Made by a program: the position numbers and the translations under genes
DNA from: Mycolicibacterium rhodesiae
GTDB lineage: Bacteria; Actinomycetota; Actinomycetes; Mycobacteriales; Mycobacteriaceae
Assembly: GCF_002086695.1 (NCBI RefSeq)
Contig: NZ_MVIH01000005.1
Coordinates: 124,001-188,000, forward strand
DNA length: 64,000 nucleotides
Reading direction: 5' to 3'
Notes under the pieces: generated by a model
What the model saw: only the letters and a program-made list of their open reading frames with translations
Databases searched by the model: none
What the model was told of the DNA's origin: nothing
Shown: positions 55,188-63,909 of the stretch, piece after piece
How positions within the stretch are numbered: the stretch's first letter is position 1
Layout: every line of letters begins with the position of its first letter

Positions 55188-55889
55188 ATGGAGAAGGTGA
55201 TAGTCACACTGCGGGCCACGGACGCCGACGACGAGTGGGCCGAACAACTGCGGGGTCCGGTCGCAGAGGAACTGCTCGCGCTCGGTCTGCCGGGACTGAC
55301 GATCAACGTCCGCGACCGTGACGTGCGCGAGTCGATGATGACGCTGACGACGCTGGATCCGCCGGTGCAGGGGCTGGTCAGTGTGTGGACGCAGCAGTAC
55401 TACGGCGATCAGATGCTGATGGCGCTGGAGCTGCTCGGCCACTACGCCGAGGAGATTGCCGCCTATTTGGTGACGGAGTCCGCGCCGCTGCCGCCGCCGT
55501 CCACCCCGCCGGGGGAGCGGTCGCCCGGGCTGGCCAACATGGCGTTGCTGCGGCGGCCGGCCGACATGGACGAGCGCACCTGGTTGGCCCGCTGGCACGG
55601 CAATCACACGCCGGTGGCGATCGCCACCCAGTCGACCTTCACCTACGTGCAGAACTATGTGGTGCGCGCCATCACCGAGGACGCGCCGTTGATCAACGCG
55701 ATCGTCGAGGAGCATTTCCCCATCGAAGCGGTTGGCAGCCTGCACGCGTTCTTCGGCGCCGCCGACGATGCCGACCTGCAGAGCCGCATGGAGCAGATGG
55801 TCGCCAGCACAGCGGCATTCGGCGCCAACGTGAACATCGACGCGGTACCCACCAGCCGCTACAACTTCCGCAGCCCGTTTTCGGCATGA
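55188..55889 (+). CDS. EthD-domain protein
   Basis: 233 residues. Two ferredoxin-like halves; the second shows EthD signatures (MALLRRPADMDERTWLARWHGNHTPVAI). Members often act in degradation or as small alpha-beta barrels; no activity is known. ATG at 55188. It overlaps the next gene by four bases (ATGA). Confidence 0.8.
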   Translation: MEKVIVTLRATDADDEWAEQLRGPVAEELLALGLPGLTINVRDRDVRESMMTLTTLDPPVQGLVSVWTQQYYGDQMLMALELLGHYAEEIAAYLVTESAPLPPPSTPPGERSPGLANMALLRRPADMDERTWLARWHGNHTPVAIATQSTFTYVQNYVVRAITEDAPLINAIVEEHFPIEAVGSLHAFFGAADDADLQSRMEQMVASTAAFGANVNIDAVPTSRYNFRSPFSA

Positions 55890-56329
55890 CAACGCTGGAC
55901 GAGGCCGTCGCACTGGCCGAGGCCGACCGTGGTCTGGCGGTGGTGTCGACGCTGCGGGCCGACGGCACCATTCAGGCGTCGTTGGTCAACGCCGGGATCG
56001 TGGCGCATCCGGCGACCGGTGACCCGGTGTTGGCGTTCGTCACGTATGGGCGAGTCAAGCTGGCGAATCTGCGGGCCCGGCCGGCGGTGACGCTGACGTT
56101 CCGCGACGGCTGGCAGTGGGCGTCGGTGGAGGGAACCCCCGAACTCGCCGGCCCCGACGACCGGCCGTCGTGGTTGGAGTCGGCGGACAAGTTGCGGCTG
56201 TTGCTGCGTGAGGTGTTCACCGCTTGTGGTGGTACGCACGAGAATTGGGCCGAGTACGACCGGACGATGGTCGAGCAGGGCCGCGTGGTCGTGTTGGTGG
56301 CGCCGACCCGGGTGTACAGCAACGGCTGA
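55886..56329 (+). CDS. FMN-binding split-barrel (PPOX-like) protein, Rv1875-like
   Basis: 147 residues, pyridoxamine-5'-phosphate-oxidase-like split barrel: TLRADGTIQASLVNAGIVAHP, VTYGRVKLANLRARPAVTLTFRD, ending VVVLVAPTRVYS. Likely binds FMN or F420; substrate unknown. ATG overlaps the EthD stop. Lies just before the 13E12 gene; Rv1875 is next to bfrA in M. tuberculosis, and here two insertions stand between. Confidence 0.88.
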   Translation: MTTLDEAVALAEADRGLAVVSTLRADGTIQASLVNAGIVAHPATGDPVLAFVTYGRVKLANLRARPAVTLTFRDGWQWASVEGTPELAGPDDRPSWLESADKLRLLLREVFTACGGTHENWAEYDRTMVEQGRVVVLVAPTRVYSNG

Positions 56330-56346
56330 CGATTTTTGTCGGTGGT

Positions 56347-56362
56347 TCGAACTAGTGTTCTA
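56347..56362. promoter_or_regulatory. LexA (SOS) box
   Basis: TCGAACTAGTGTTCTA matches the mycobacterial SOS box TCGAAC-N4-GTTCGA with one mismatch. It ends three bases before the ATG of the 13E12 gene, so LexA would block both polymerase and initiation; the mRNA is probably leaderless. Confidence 0.8.
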
Positions 56363-56365
56363 ATC

Positions 56366-57682
56366 ATGAGTTCGATCGATGAGGTGCTGGGGGCGCTCGA
56401 CGATGTCGTCGAGGCCTTGGCTGCAGTCGATCTCGATGTGCTGGATCCACCGCAGCGGTTTGTCGTGCTGCAGCGGTTGGAGACCGCGCGCCGCCGCCAG
56501 GTCGCGGTCTCGCATGCTCTGGTGGGGCGGTTGGAGCAGTTCGAGGGCTGCCCGCCGGTCCCGATCACGCTCGCGGATGTGTTGCGGATCAGCCCGCGGG
56601 AGGCCAAGCGCCGCATGCGTGATGCCGAGCAGGTGGCGCCGCGGCGGGCGTTGACCGGCGAATCGCTACCGCCGCTGCTGCCGGACACCGCGGCGGCCTG
56701 GCACGCCGGCCAACTCGATGGCGAGCATCTGCGGGTGATCCAGAAGTTCTTCCGCGATCTGCCTGACCATGTCCCGGCGGTCGAGGTGGAGAAGGCCGAA
56801 CGCGCACTGGCCGGCCACGCCCAGGCCATGCGGCCCGATCAGTTGGAGAAGGTCGCCCACCGGTTGGCGTTGCACCTCAACCCTGACGGGGTGTTCTCCG
56901 ATCAGGACCGGGCCCGCAAACGCGGATTCGCCTGGTGCGGAGGCCAACAGATCGACGGCATGAGTGTGGGCCGGCTGATCGCCGACCCGGAATTGCGGGC
57001 ACTGCTCGATGGCTGGTTCACCAAATTCGCCGCCCCTGGCGTGTGCAACCCGGCCGACCAGTCACCCACCGTCACCCCATCCGAGGAGGTGGCCGACGGT
57101 GATGTGCGCAGCCACGCCCAACGCCAGCACGACGCACTGACGGCGTTGGTGCGCGGTCAACTCGGCGACCCGAAACTGGGACAGCACAACGGCTTACCTG
57201 TCACCGTGATCGCTTCGGCCACGCTGCAGGACCTACAGAACAAGACCGGACATGCCGTCACCGCCACCGGCACACTGTTGCCGATCCCGGACGTCATTCG
57301 GATGGCCACCCACGCCTACCACTACCTGGCCCTGTTCGATCGGGTGAACGGTCAGGCGTTGTGGCTGGGCCGCACCAAACGCATCGCCACGGCTGATCAG
57401 CGAATCATGCTGCACAACAAGGAACGCGGCTGCACCCGACCCGGTTGTGACGCACCCGGCTATCTGACCGAGGTCCACCACGTCGACGAATGGGCCGACG
57501 GCGGGCTGACCAACATCGACACACTCACCCTGGCCTGCCGAGCCGACCACCGACTTCTCGACCAGGGCTGGAAAACCCGAAAACTCGCCAACGGCGATAC
57601 TGAGTGGATCCCGCCACCACAACTCCCTCTAGCGGCGGGTACCAACACTTACCACCACCCAGAGCGACTACTGAGCGGCTAG
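56366..57682 (+). CDS. 13E12-family protein (DUF222 with HNH nuclease domain)
   Basis: 438 residues. N-terminal DUF222 (about 10-330) and C-terminal HNH endonuclease motif (GCTRPGCDAPGYLTEVHHVDEWADGG...ACRADHRL, Cys/His zinc and HH). Such genes are multi-copy in mycobacteria (REP13E12) and behave as mobile-like repeats. The ATG at 56366 begins three bases after a LexA box, so the gene should be induced by DNA damage. It is inserted between the FMN-protein and enoyl-CoA hydratase genes relative to M. tuberculosis. Confidence 0.92.
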   Translation: MSSIDEVLGALDDVVEALAAVDLDVLDPPQRFVVLQRLETARRRQVAVSHALVGRLEQFEGCPPVPITLADVLRISPREAKRRMRDAEQVAPRRALTGESLPPLLPDTAAAWHAGQLDGEHLRVIQKFFRDLPDHVPAVEVEKAERALAGHAQAMRPDQLEKVAHRLALHLNPDGVFSDQDRARKRGFAWCGGQQIDGMSVGRLIADPELRALLDGWFTKFAAPGVCNPADQSPTVTPSEEVADGDVRSHAQRQHDALTALVRGQLGDPKLGQHNGLPVTVIASATLQDLQNKTGHAVTATGTLLPIPDVIRMATHAYHYLALFDRVNGQALWLGRTKRIATADQRIMLHNKERGCTRPGCDAPGYLTEVHHVDEWADGGLTNIDTLTLACRADHRLLDQGWKTRKLANGDTEWIPPPQLPLAAGTNTYHHPERLLSG

Positions 57683-57741
57683 GTCCCATCTGCCGGGTAT
57701 TGGGAACTCGTCGCCTGCAACCACCCTCTAGGCTTCGCCGC

Positions 57742-58497
57742 GTGACGCTGCTCATCGACGACGAGAACCGGGTCCGCACGATCACCCTCAATCGCCCGGA
57801 CGCCCTCAACGCCTTCAACGAGGCCCTCTACGACGCCACCGCCGAGGCGCTGCTCGCCGCCGCCGAGGATCCCGAGGTCGCCGTCGTCATGATCACCGGA
57901 GCGGGCCGCGCCTTCAGCGCGGGCCAGGATCTGGGCGACATGCAGGAGCGCATCACCAATCCCGACTTCGTCCAGGGCGCACACGGATTCCCCGGCCTGA
58001 TCACCGCGCTGAGCCAATTCCCCAAGCCGCTGATCTGCGCGGTCAACGGGGTCGGCCTGGGTATCGGCACCACCATCCTGGGCTATGCCGACCTTGCATT
58101 CATGTCCTCGACAGCGCGGCTGAAATGCCCCTTCACCAGCCTGGGGGTAGCTCCCGAGGCAGCGTCGTCATACCTGCTGCCGCAGTTGATCGGTCGGCAG
58201 AACGCGGCGTGGCTGCTGATGTCCTCGGAGTGGGTGGATGCCGCGGAAGCGCTGCGGATGGGTCTGGTCTGGCGGGTCAGCGAGCCCGACGAGCTCATCG
58301 CCGACGCCCGAAAGCACGCGGAAGTGCTTGCCTCCCGGCCTATTTCGAGCTTGATGGCGGTGAAGCAGACGATGACCGAACCGGCCCGGCCCGAGATCGC
58401 CGCAGCGACGGCACGGGAGAACGCATTCTTCGAGAAGTTGATGGGTGCTGCCGCCAACGCTGAGGCGCTGGCGGATTTTCACCGCGGAAAGTCCTAG
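57742..58497 (+). CDS. Enoyl-CoA hydratase/isomerase family protein
   Basis: 251 residues, crotonase fold. Oxyanion region GAGRAFSAGQDL and GVGLGIGTTILGYADL, then CPFTSLGVAPEAASSYLLPQLIG. The first Glu (normally in the catalytic pair at FAGGGNI..E) may be replaced, while PEAASS holds the second. Beta-oxidation-like hydration or isomerisation; substrate unknown. GTG at 57742 chosen because the upstream frame runs through the 13E12 end. Convergent with bfd. Confidence 0.88.
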   Translation: MTLLIDDENRVRTITLNRPDALNAFNEALYDATAEALLAAAEDPEVAVVMITGAGRAFSAGQDLGDMQERITNPDFVQGAHGFPGLITALSQFPKPLICAVNGVGLGIGTTILGYADLAFMSSTARLKCPFTSLGVAPEAASSYLLPQLIGRQNAAWLLMSSEWVDAAEALRMGLVWRVSEPDELIADARKHAEVLASRPISSLMAVKQTMTEPARPEIAAATARENAFFEKLMGAAANAEALADFHRGKS

Positions 58498-58498
58498 T

Positions 58499-58684
58499 TC
58501 AGCTGGCTCGCGCCGTGCTGGCGGCGAAGTGCTGTTCGATGATGGCCCGCACGGTGCGACGGCAGCGGCCGCAATCGCCTCCCGCGCCGCACGCCGCGGC
58601 GACCTGCTTGGACGTGCACGCTCCGCGGGCAACGGCCTCAGTGACCGTGGCGCTGGTCGCCCCCGCGCAGAGGCACACGTACAT
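58499..58684 (-). CDS. bfd: Bacterioferritin-associated ferredoxin
   Basis: 61 residues. 2Fe-2S protein that delivers electrons to bacterioferritin to mobilise stored iron. Cluster ligands C4 and C6 (MYVCLCAG) and C38 and C41 (GGDCGRC) are in the usual pattern. Divergent from bfrA with 161 bases between, which contain an IdeR box, so it should be induced when iron is scarce, matching its role in releasing iron. Confidence 0.92.
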   Translation of the reverse strand: MYVCLCAGATSATVTEAVARGACTSKQVAAACGAGGDCGRCRRTVRAIIEQHFAASTARAS

Positions 58685-58729
58685 CAGCGGTTCACTTTCG
58701 TCGCAGGGCGGCGTCGCACACCGGTCATA

Positions 58730-58748
58730 TTAGCCGAGACTAACCTTA
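58730..58748. promoter_or_regulatory. IdeR box between bfd and bfrA
   Basis: TTAGCCGAGACTAACCTTA matches the IdeR consensus at 15 of 19 positions, with the right half-site (CTAACCTTA) nearly perfect. It lies 46 bases upstream of bfd and about 98 bases from bfrA, so it may repress bfd and/or activate bfrA. Confidence 0.6.
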
Positions 58749-58845
58749 GTTAGGTACCCCTACAACATGCCGTCCCATTCAGCTGAACGAAACCGGCCGT
58801 GTCGTTGCACTAGGGTGATCTCCGCAGCTAAATTGGGGAGACGTC

Positions 58846-59325
58846 ATGCAAGGTGATCCGGAAGTTCTTCGCCTGCTCAATGAGCAGCTGACCAGCGAAC
58901 TGACCGCCATCAATCAGTACTTCCTGCACTCCAAGATGCAGGACAACTGGGGCTTCACCGAGCTGGCCAAGCACACCCGCGACGAGTCCTTCGACGAGAT
59001 GCGCCATGCGGAGGCGATCACCGACCGGATCCTGCTGCTCGACGGTCTGCCCAACTATCAGCGGCTCGGCTCGCTGCGCGTCGGGCAGACCCTGCGCGAG
59101 CAGTTCGAGAGCGACCTGGCGATCGAGTACGAGGTGGTGGCGCGGCTCAAGCCGGCCATCATCGTGTGCCGCGAGAAGCTGGACTCCACCACGGCCAATC
59201 TCTTCGAGGAGATCGTGGCCGACGAGGAGCACCACATCGATTACCTCGAGACGCAGCTCGAGCTGATGGACAAGCTGGGCGTGGAGCTGTACTCCGCACA
59301 GTGCGTGTCACGACCCCCGAAGTAA
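58846..59325 (+). CDS. bfrA: Bacterioferritin BfrA
   Basis: 159 residues, haem-containing ferritin shell of 24 subunits. Ferroxidase ligands E18, E51, H54, E94, E127 and H130, and haem-binding M52, are all in place. Stores iron as a mineral and detoxifies ferrous iron. GGGGAG Shine-Dalgarno six bases before the ATG. A -10-like TAGGGT (58811-58816) gives a short leader that contains GCAGCT, which can pair with the MrsI loop, fitting the reported repression of bfrA by that RNA. Confidence 0.97.
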   Translation: MQGDPEVLRLLNEQLTSELTAINQYFLHSKMQDNWGFTELAKHTRDESFDEMRHAEAITDRILLLDGLPNYQRLGSLRVGQTLREQFESDLAIEYEVVARLKPAIIVCREKLDSTTANLFEEIVADEEHHIDYLETQLELMDKLGVELYSAQCVSRPPK

Positions 59326-59326
59326 C

Positions 59327-60232
59327 CTACGAACGGTCTTCGGCCCGCCACGCGTAGACCATGCACACTTCGCTCTGCACGGCGCCGTAGCGCTCGCGCT
59401 CACTGGCATACCAGTACGTGGTGAACCCCTGCGCTTCGAGCATCTCGATGACGACGTCTTTGGTGGCGAAGTACTCCACCTCCAACACCACCTGACGGAC
59501 AATGTCCCACTGGGTGGGCGTGATTCCCTGCAGCACTGCGATTTCGGCGCCCTCGACGTCGAGTTTCAGGATGTCGATGCGCGTCAGGCCGTACTCCTCG
59601 ATAACCGACGACAGCGGGACCAGTGTGGCCGTCACCGCGGCGGTGCGGCCCATCCACGCGACCACCGGACGCACCGCGGCCCGGCGCACGGCGATGGGAC
59701 CGACCGGGATGAATCCGGCCACATCGGCGACGAAGCGGTCCAGTCGCTGGCGTGCGAACTCCGTATCCCGCGTGCTCCATAGGGAGAAGTTCGGGTGGTG
59801 GGCGAACACCACCGTCTCGTTCGTCGCGGACAGGCCGCGGTTGATCGGGTGGATGGTCAGAGATGCACCGGGCCGGGCGCCCATCACGGCGGCGTATTCA
59901 CCGCGATTGGCGGCCCCGGCGTTGACCGCCAGCACCGAGAAGGTCGCGGGGATGGGTTCGAACGCGAACACCTCCGCCTCGCCGCGGCAGCGCAGCGCCG
60001 CGAACAAGGTGAACATCCCGACGTTCGCGCCGGCGTCGACAATGACTGCGCCGGGCTGGAAGTCGATGTACCCGCCCTTCGCGTACACCGAGTCCTCGCC
60101 GAAGATCTCCGGGTACAGGAAGTTGGTTTCGATCCTCTGCCACTGGTGGATGCGCATCCCGTTGGGCAGGGTCACCGGTCTGCCGCCGCTCGGCGGCCCC
60201 ATCACCAGACGTCGGAGCTGCAGACCGGGCAC
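59327..60232 (-). CDS. FkbM-family methyltransferase
   Basis: 301 residues, SAM-dependent class I fold: VIVDAGANVGMFTLFAALR (motif I), VFAFEPIP, and DILKLDVEGAEIAVLQG, then VVLEVEYFATKDVVIEMLEAQGF. FkbM enzymes methylate sugars or polyketide/glycolipid hydroxyls; the acceptor is unknown. A GTG at 60232 is used; start uncertain. Convergent with bfrA (one-base gap). Confidence 0.85.
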   Translation of the reverse strand: MPGLQLRRLVMGPPSGGRPVTLPNGMRIHQWQRIETNFLYPEIFGEDSVYAKGGYIDFQPGAVIVDAGANVGMFTLFAALRCRGEAEVFAFEPIPATFSVLAVNAGAANRGEYAAVMGARPGASLTIHPINRGLSATNETVVFAHHPNFSLWSTRDTEFARQRLDRFVADVAGFIPVGPIAVRRAAVRPVVAWMGRTAAVTATLVPLSSVIEEYGLTRIDILKLDVEGAEIAVLQGITPTQWDIVRQVVLEVEYFATKDVVIEMLEAQGFTTYWYASERERYGAVQSEVCMVYAWRAEDRS

Positions 60233-60312
60233 CGCAGTATTGTCCCTCAGCTGATCTCGCCAAGAAACTAGAACACGTTCCAGATCGGGCCGGCCCGGCG
60301 TACCATCACGCC

Positions 60313-60810
60313 ATGAGCCGAATCGGAAACTTTCCCGACGACGATGTCGCGGGCTGGATCGTCAAGTCTCCCGACCTGGGAACGGCAATGGCCGCCTTCT
60401 CCCATGCGGTGTACAGCGACAAGAACCGGCTGCCGATGCGGGTGCGTGAGCTCGCCCGCGCGGTGATCGCACAGGACAACGAATGCGTCTTGTGCCAGAA
60501 CACCCGGGACGCCGACGGTCCGGCGGCTGGTGTGGACGAGGAACTCTACGACCACGTGCTCGAGTGGAAGACGTGGGAGGGCTACAGCGAGCAGGAGCGC
60601 ATCGCCGCGGAGTTCGCCCACCGCTTCGGAACCGATTGGGCCAAGCTCAAATACGACGATGACTTCTGGGATCGGGCCCGCGAGCATTTCTCCGACGAGC
60701 TGATGGCCGACCTGACGTTGTCGTGCGCGATGTGGGTCGGCATGGGCCGGATGCTCAGCACGCTGGACATCGGACAGAGCTGCAAGCTGACCCTGCCGAG
60801 CCGCGCGTAG
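60313..60810 (+). CDS. Carboxymuconolactone decarboxylase (AhpD-like) family protein
   Basis: 165 residues, helical CMD/AhpD fold with the redox-type CxxC in NECVLCQNTR. Members act as peroxidase partners or decarboxylases; the CxxC supports a redox role. Function in this genome unknown. ATG at 60313. Followed 37 bases later by glnA3. Confidence 0.85.
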   Translation: MSRIGNFPDDDVAGWIVKSPDLGTAMAAFSHAVYSDKNRLPMRVRELARAVIAQDNECVLCQNTRDADGPAAGVDEELYDHVLEWKTWEGYSEQERIAAEFAHRFGTDWAKLKYDDDFWDRAREHFSDELMADLTLSCAMWVGMGRMLSTLDIGQSCKLTLPSRA

Positions 60811-60847
60811 CGAGTATCCGTCGCATCCGGCCGGTGCGGTCGGCACA

Positions 60848-62206
60848 ATGGCTGCCATGACCACACCGCCGGCCGGCGCAGCCATCGGGCAATTGGACGC
60901 AGACGGCGTCGATGCCGTCGTCGGAACTTTCGTCAATCCCGCCGGCCTGACCCACGCGAAGACCGTGCCGGTCCGCCGGATCAACGCGTTCGCCGATCCC
61001 GGGCTGGGTTTCAGCCCGGTCACCCACGGGTTCGCCATCGACCGCGCCGGGATTGCGTTCTCCCCGGGAATCAGCGTCGTCGGCGATCAGCGCGTACGTA
61101 TCGATCTCGACGAGTTGCGAGTCATCGGTGATGGCCTGGCGTGGGCGCCTGCCTCGTTCTTCGACCAGGACGGCAACCCGGTCCCGGCATGTTCGCGCGG
61201 GACTCTCGGACGCATCGAGGCCCGGTTGGCCGAGGCAGGCTTGCGGGCGTTGGTCGGCCATGAGATCGAATTCCTGCTGGTCGATCCCGAGGGCAATCGG
61301 CTGCCCGGCAACCTGTGGGCCCAGTACGGGCTGGCCGGCGTGCTGGAGTACGAAGGCTTCGTTCGGGATGTGACGGCCGCGGCCGCGGCGTCCGGTGTCG
61401 GTATAGAACAATTCCATCCCGAGTACGGCATCAACCAGTTCGAGATATCCCTGGCCCCGAAGTCGCCGGTGGCCGCAGCCGATCAGCTGATCTTGGCCCG
61501 CATCATCATCAGTCGGGTGGCTCGCAAGTACGGACTGCGGGTGAGCCTGTCGCCGGTGCCGTTCGCCGGGAGCGTGGGTTCTGGTGCGCATCAGCACTTT
61601 TCGCTGATGCGCGCCGACACCCCACTGTTCGCCGGTGGGACCGGCGCGCAGGGGATGACCCCCGAGGGGGAGAGCGCCATCGGCGGCATCGTTTCCGGGC
61701 TGCCGCAGGCACAGCTGATCTTCTGCGGGTCGATCGTGTCCGGTCTGCGGATGAAGCCCGGCAACTGGGCCGGCGCCTACGCATGCTGGGGAACCGAGAA
61801 CCGGGAAGCGGCAGTGCGTTTCGTCCGCGGCGGACACGGCAACTCGTATGGGGCCAACGTGGAGGTGAAGGTCGTCGACCCGTCGGCCAATCCATATTTC
61901 GCCACCGCCGCGATCCTCGGCCTCGCGGCCGACGGAATCGAGAACGGCGCCGCACTCCCGCCGGAGACAACGGTCGACCCGGGCACCGTGTCCGACGACG
62001 ATCGCGCGGCCGCCGGAACCGTCGCCCTCAGTACTGACCAGGCGCAGCAGATCGCGGCGCTGGACGGCTCGGCGCGGTTGCGGGCGATCCTCGGCGATCC
62101 GGCCGTCGACGTCCTGGTCGCGGTCCGCCGCTACGAGCACGAGATGTATTCGCACCTGGACCCTGAGGCGCTGACCGAGAAGTTCCGGATGGCATGGAGC
62201 TTATGA
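60848..62206 (+). CDS. glnA3: Glutamine synthetase-like enzyme GlnA3
   Basis: 452 residues, GS fold. Substrate/metal motifs: HEIEFLLVDPEG, NQFEISLAP, GAHQHFSLM and RMKPGNWAGAY; adenylylation Tyr not conserved. Orthologue of Rv1878. Streptomyces GlnA3 is a gamma-glutamylpolyamine synthetase, so a gamma-glutamylation of an amine rather than glutamine synthesis is likely. Coupled directly to the amidohydrolase gene (stop followed by GTG). Confidence 0.93.
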   Translation: MAAMTTPPAGAAIGQLDADGVDAVVGTFVNPAGLTHAKTVPVRRINAFADPGLGFSPVTHGFAIDRAGIAFSPGISVVGDQRVRIDLDELRVIGDGLAWAPASFFDQDGNPVPACSRGTLGRIEARLAEAGLRALVGHEIEFLLVDPEGNRLPGNLWAQYGLAGVLEYEGFVRDVTAAAAASGVGIEQFHPEYGINQFEISLAPKSPVAAADQLILARIIISRVARKYGLRVSLSPVPFAGSVGSGAHQHFSLMRADTPLFAGGTGAQGMTPEGESAIGGIVSGLPQAQLIFCGSIVSGLRMKPGNWAGAYACWGTENREAAVRFVRGGHGNSYGANVEVKVVDPSANPYFATAAILGLAADGIENGAALPPETTVDPGTVSDDDRAAAGTVALSTDQAQQIAALDGSARLRAILGDPAVDVLVAVRRYEHEMYSHLDPEALTEKFRMAWSL

Positions 62207-63322
62207 GTGTCTCTGTCCGTTTCGATGCTCGACGACCACATCGCCGGTATCCGTCTGGTGGACAACCACGTACACGGTTACTGGCTGACCTCCGGTGATC
62301 GCGGGCGCTTCGAGAACGGCCTCAACGAGGCCAATATCGAACCGCTGGCCGACTTCGACTCCGGCTTCGACACCCAACTCGGTTTCGCGGTGCGTGCGCA
62401 CTGCGCGCCGCTGCTCGGGCTGGCTGAACATGTTGACCCGCAGACCTATTGGGAACGCCGCAGTGAACTGAGCGAAGACCAGCTGGCCCGGGTGTTCCTG
62501 CCTGCCGCCGGGGTCAGTGACTGGCTGGTCGACACCGGCCTGCCCGGTGACATCGCGGGGCTGCCCGAGATCGCCGACGCGTCCGGGGGTGAGGTCGGCG
62601 AGATCGTCCGTCTCGAGGAGGTCGCCGAGCAAGCGGCCGCATGCCCGGGCGACTACGCCGATGCGTTCCGCCGGATCCTGCACCAGCGCACCGAGACCGC
62701 CGTGGCCACCAAGTCGGTGCTGGCCTATCGCGGCGGCTTCGACGGCGATCTGTCGCAGCCCGACGCACGCGATGTCGCCGCCGCGGCAGCTCGTTGGCGG
62801 GACGCCGGGGGAGTGCGGCTGACCGACCGCACGCTTCTCAGGTTCGGCGTTCACGAAGCGCTTGCGCTCGGTAAGCCGCTGCAGTTCCACGTCGGCCTCG
62901 GCGACCGCGACTGCGATCTGCACCGGACCAACCCGATGCTCTTGCTCGAGCTGTTGCGCCAGTCCGGCACCACGCCGATCGTGCTACTGCACTGTTATCC
63001 CTACGAACGCGAAGCCGGTTATCTGGCACAGGCTTTCAACAACGTCTACCTCGATGTCGGCCTGAGCATCAACCATCTCGGAGCCCGCGCCGAAGCCTTT
63101 ATCGAGCGGACTCTGGAGTTGGCCCCGTTCCGCAAGATCCTGTACTCCTCGGACGCCTTCGGCCCGGTCGAGCTGCCCTATCTGGGCTCGCGGCTCTGGC
63201 GGGCGGGGATGGCCGCGGTGCTCGCCGGGTTCGTCGCGCGCGGCCAGTGGAGCGAGGCCGACGCGATCCGGGTTGTCGACCTGATCGGGCGCGACAACGC
63301 CGTCCGCGTCTACGGTCTCTAG
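62207..63322 (+). CDS. Amidohydrolase (Rv1879-like, FluG-N-terminal type)
   Basis: 371 residues, TIM-barrel amidohydrolase: metal ligands HVH in DNHVHGYW, and later conserved His in LQFHVGLGD and LLHCYP and Asp in LYSSDAFG. Hydrolyses an amide, possibly the gamma-glutamyl product of GlnA3. GTG at 62207 immediately follows the glnA3 stop. In fungal FluG and plant NodGS this domain is fused to a GS-like domain, mirroring this gene pair. Confidence 0.88.
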   Translation: MSLSVSMLDDHIAGIRLVDNHVHGYWLTSGDRGRFENGLNEANIEPLADFDSGFDTQLGFAVRAHCAPLLGLAEHVDPQTYWERRSELSEDQLARVFLPAAGVSDWLVDTGLPGDIAGLPEIADASGGEVGEIVRLEEVAEQAAACPGDYADAFRRILHQRTETAVATKSVLAYRGGFDGDLSQPDARDVAAAAARWRDAGGVRLTDRTLLRFGVHEALALGKPLQFHVGLGDRDCDLHRTNPMLLLELLRQSGTTPIVLLHCYPYEREAGYLAQAFNNVYLDVGLSINHLGARAEAFIERTLELAPFRKILYSSDAFGPVELPYLGSRLWRAGMAAVLAGFVARGQWSEADAIRVVDLIGRDNAVRVYGL

Positions 63323-63332
63323 CGGCCGGACT

Positions 63333-63731
63333 TCAGGCGGGCGGGAAGTGCATCCAGTGCGCCCAGTCGGCCGGCCCTGTGCAGATCAGCGGCACCCCGT
63401 AGACCTTGGGCTCCCATTCGTCACCGGCCACCCGCTGCTGCGCGGTGGTCCCAGGCGTGGTGCACGGCAGCGCGTTGGCCGCCTCGCCGACCAAGGGCCC
63501 TGTCGCCACCCAGACGCCGCTGGCCGCGCAGATGAGGGTGTTCTTCTGTGCGTCGAACCCGAATACGAAGCCCGGGCTCGGTGTGCACGGTGTTCCGCCG
63601 ACGACGTTCTGGGCCACATTCGGCACGCAACTCGGGGAGTGGCACGACGTGGCCGACGCGGGAGCGGCCAAAGGGATCGCAGCGCTCAGAAGACCCGACA
63701 CGACAACCGACCCAATGACGACCCTGCGCAT
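63333..63731 (-). CDS. Small secreted Cys-containing protein
   Basis: 132 residues. Signal peptide (MRRVVIGSVVVSGLLSAAIPLAAPASA, cleavage at ASA-TS), mature part of about 103 residues with several Cys (SCHSPSC, GGTPC, LIC, LPC, LIC), giving possible disulphides. No family recognised. Convergent with the amidohydrolase. Confidence 0.75.
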   Translation of the reverse strand: MRRVVIGSVVVSGLLSAAIPLAAPASATSCHSPSCVPNVAQNVVGGTPCTPSPGFVFGFDAQKNTLICAASGVWVATGPLVGEAANALPCTTPGTTAQQRVAGDEWEPKVYGVPLICTGPADWAHWMHFPPA

Positions 63732-63909
63732 CTGTGCCTCCTGACGACGGTGCCGGTCCGGCCTGATCAGACTAACGTCGCGAGCCCGGGCTGGTGCTCA
63801 GATCAGCCCGTTCGCGTCCGAGATCCTCGAGGTGTCGACTGTCGAGTCGGGATTATTGGGGCCGTTGGACCCTCGCGATCCCGATTGCTGTGGGGTGACT
63901 CTGATTCCC

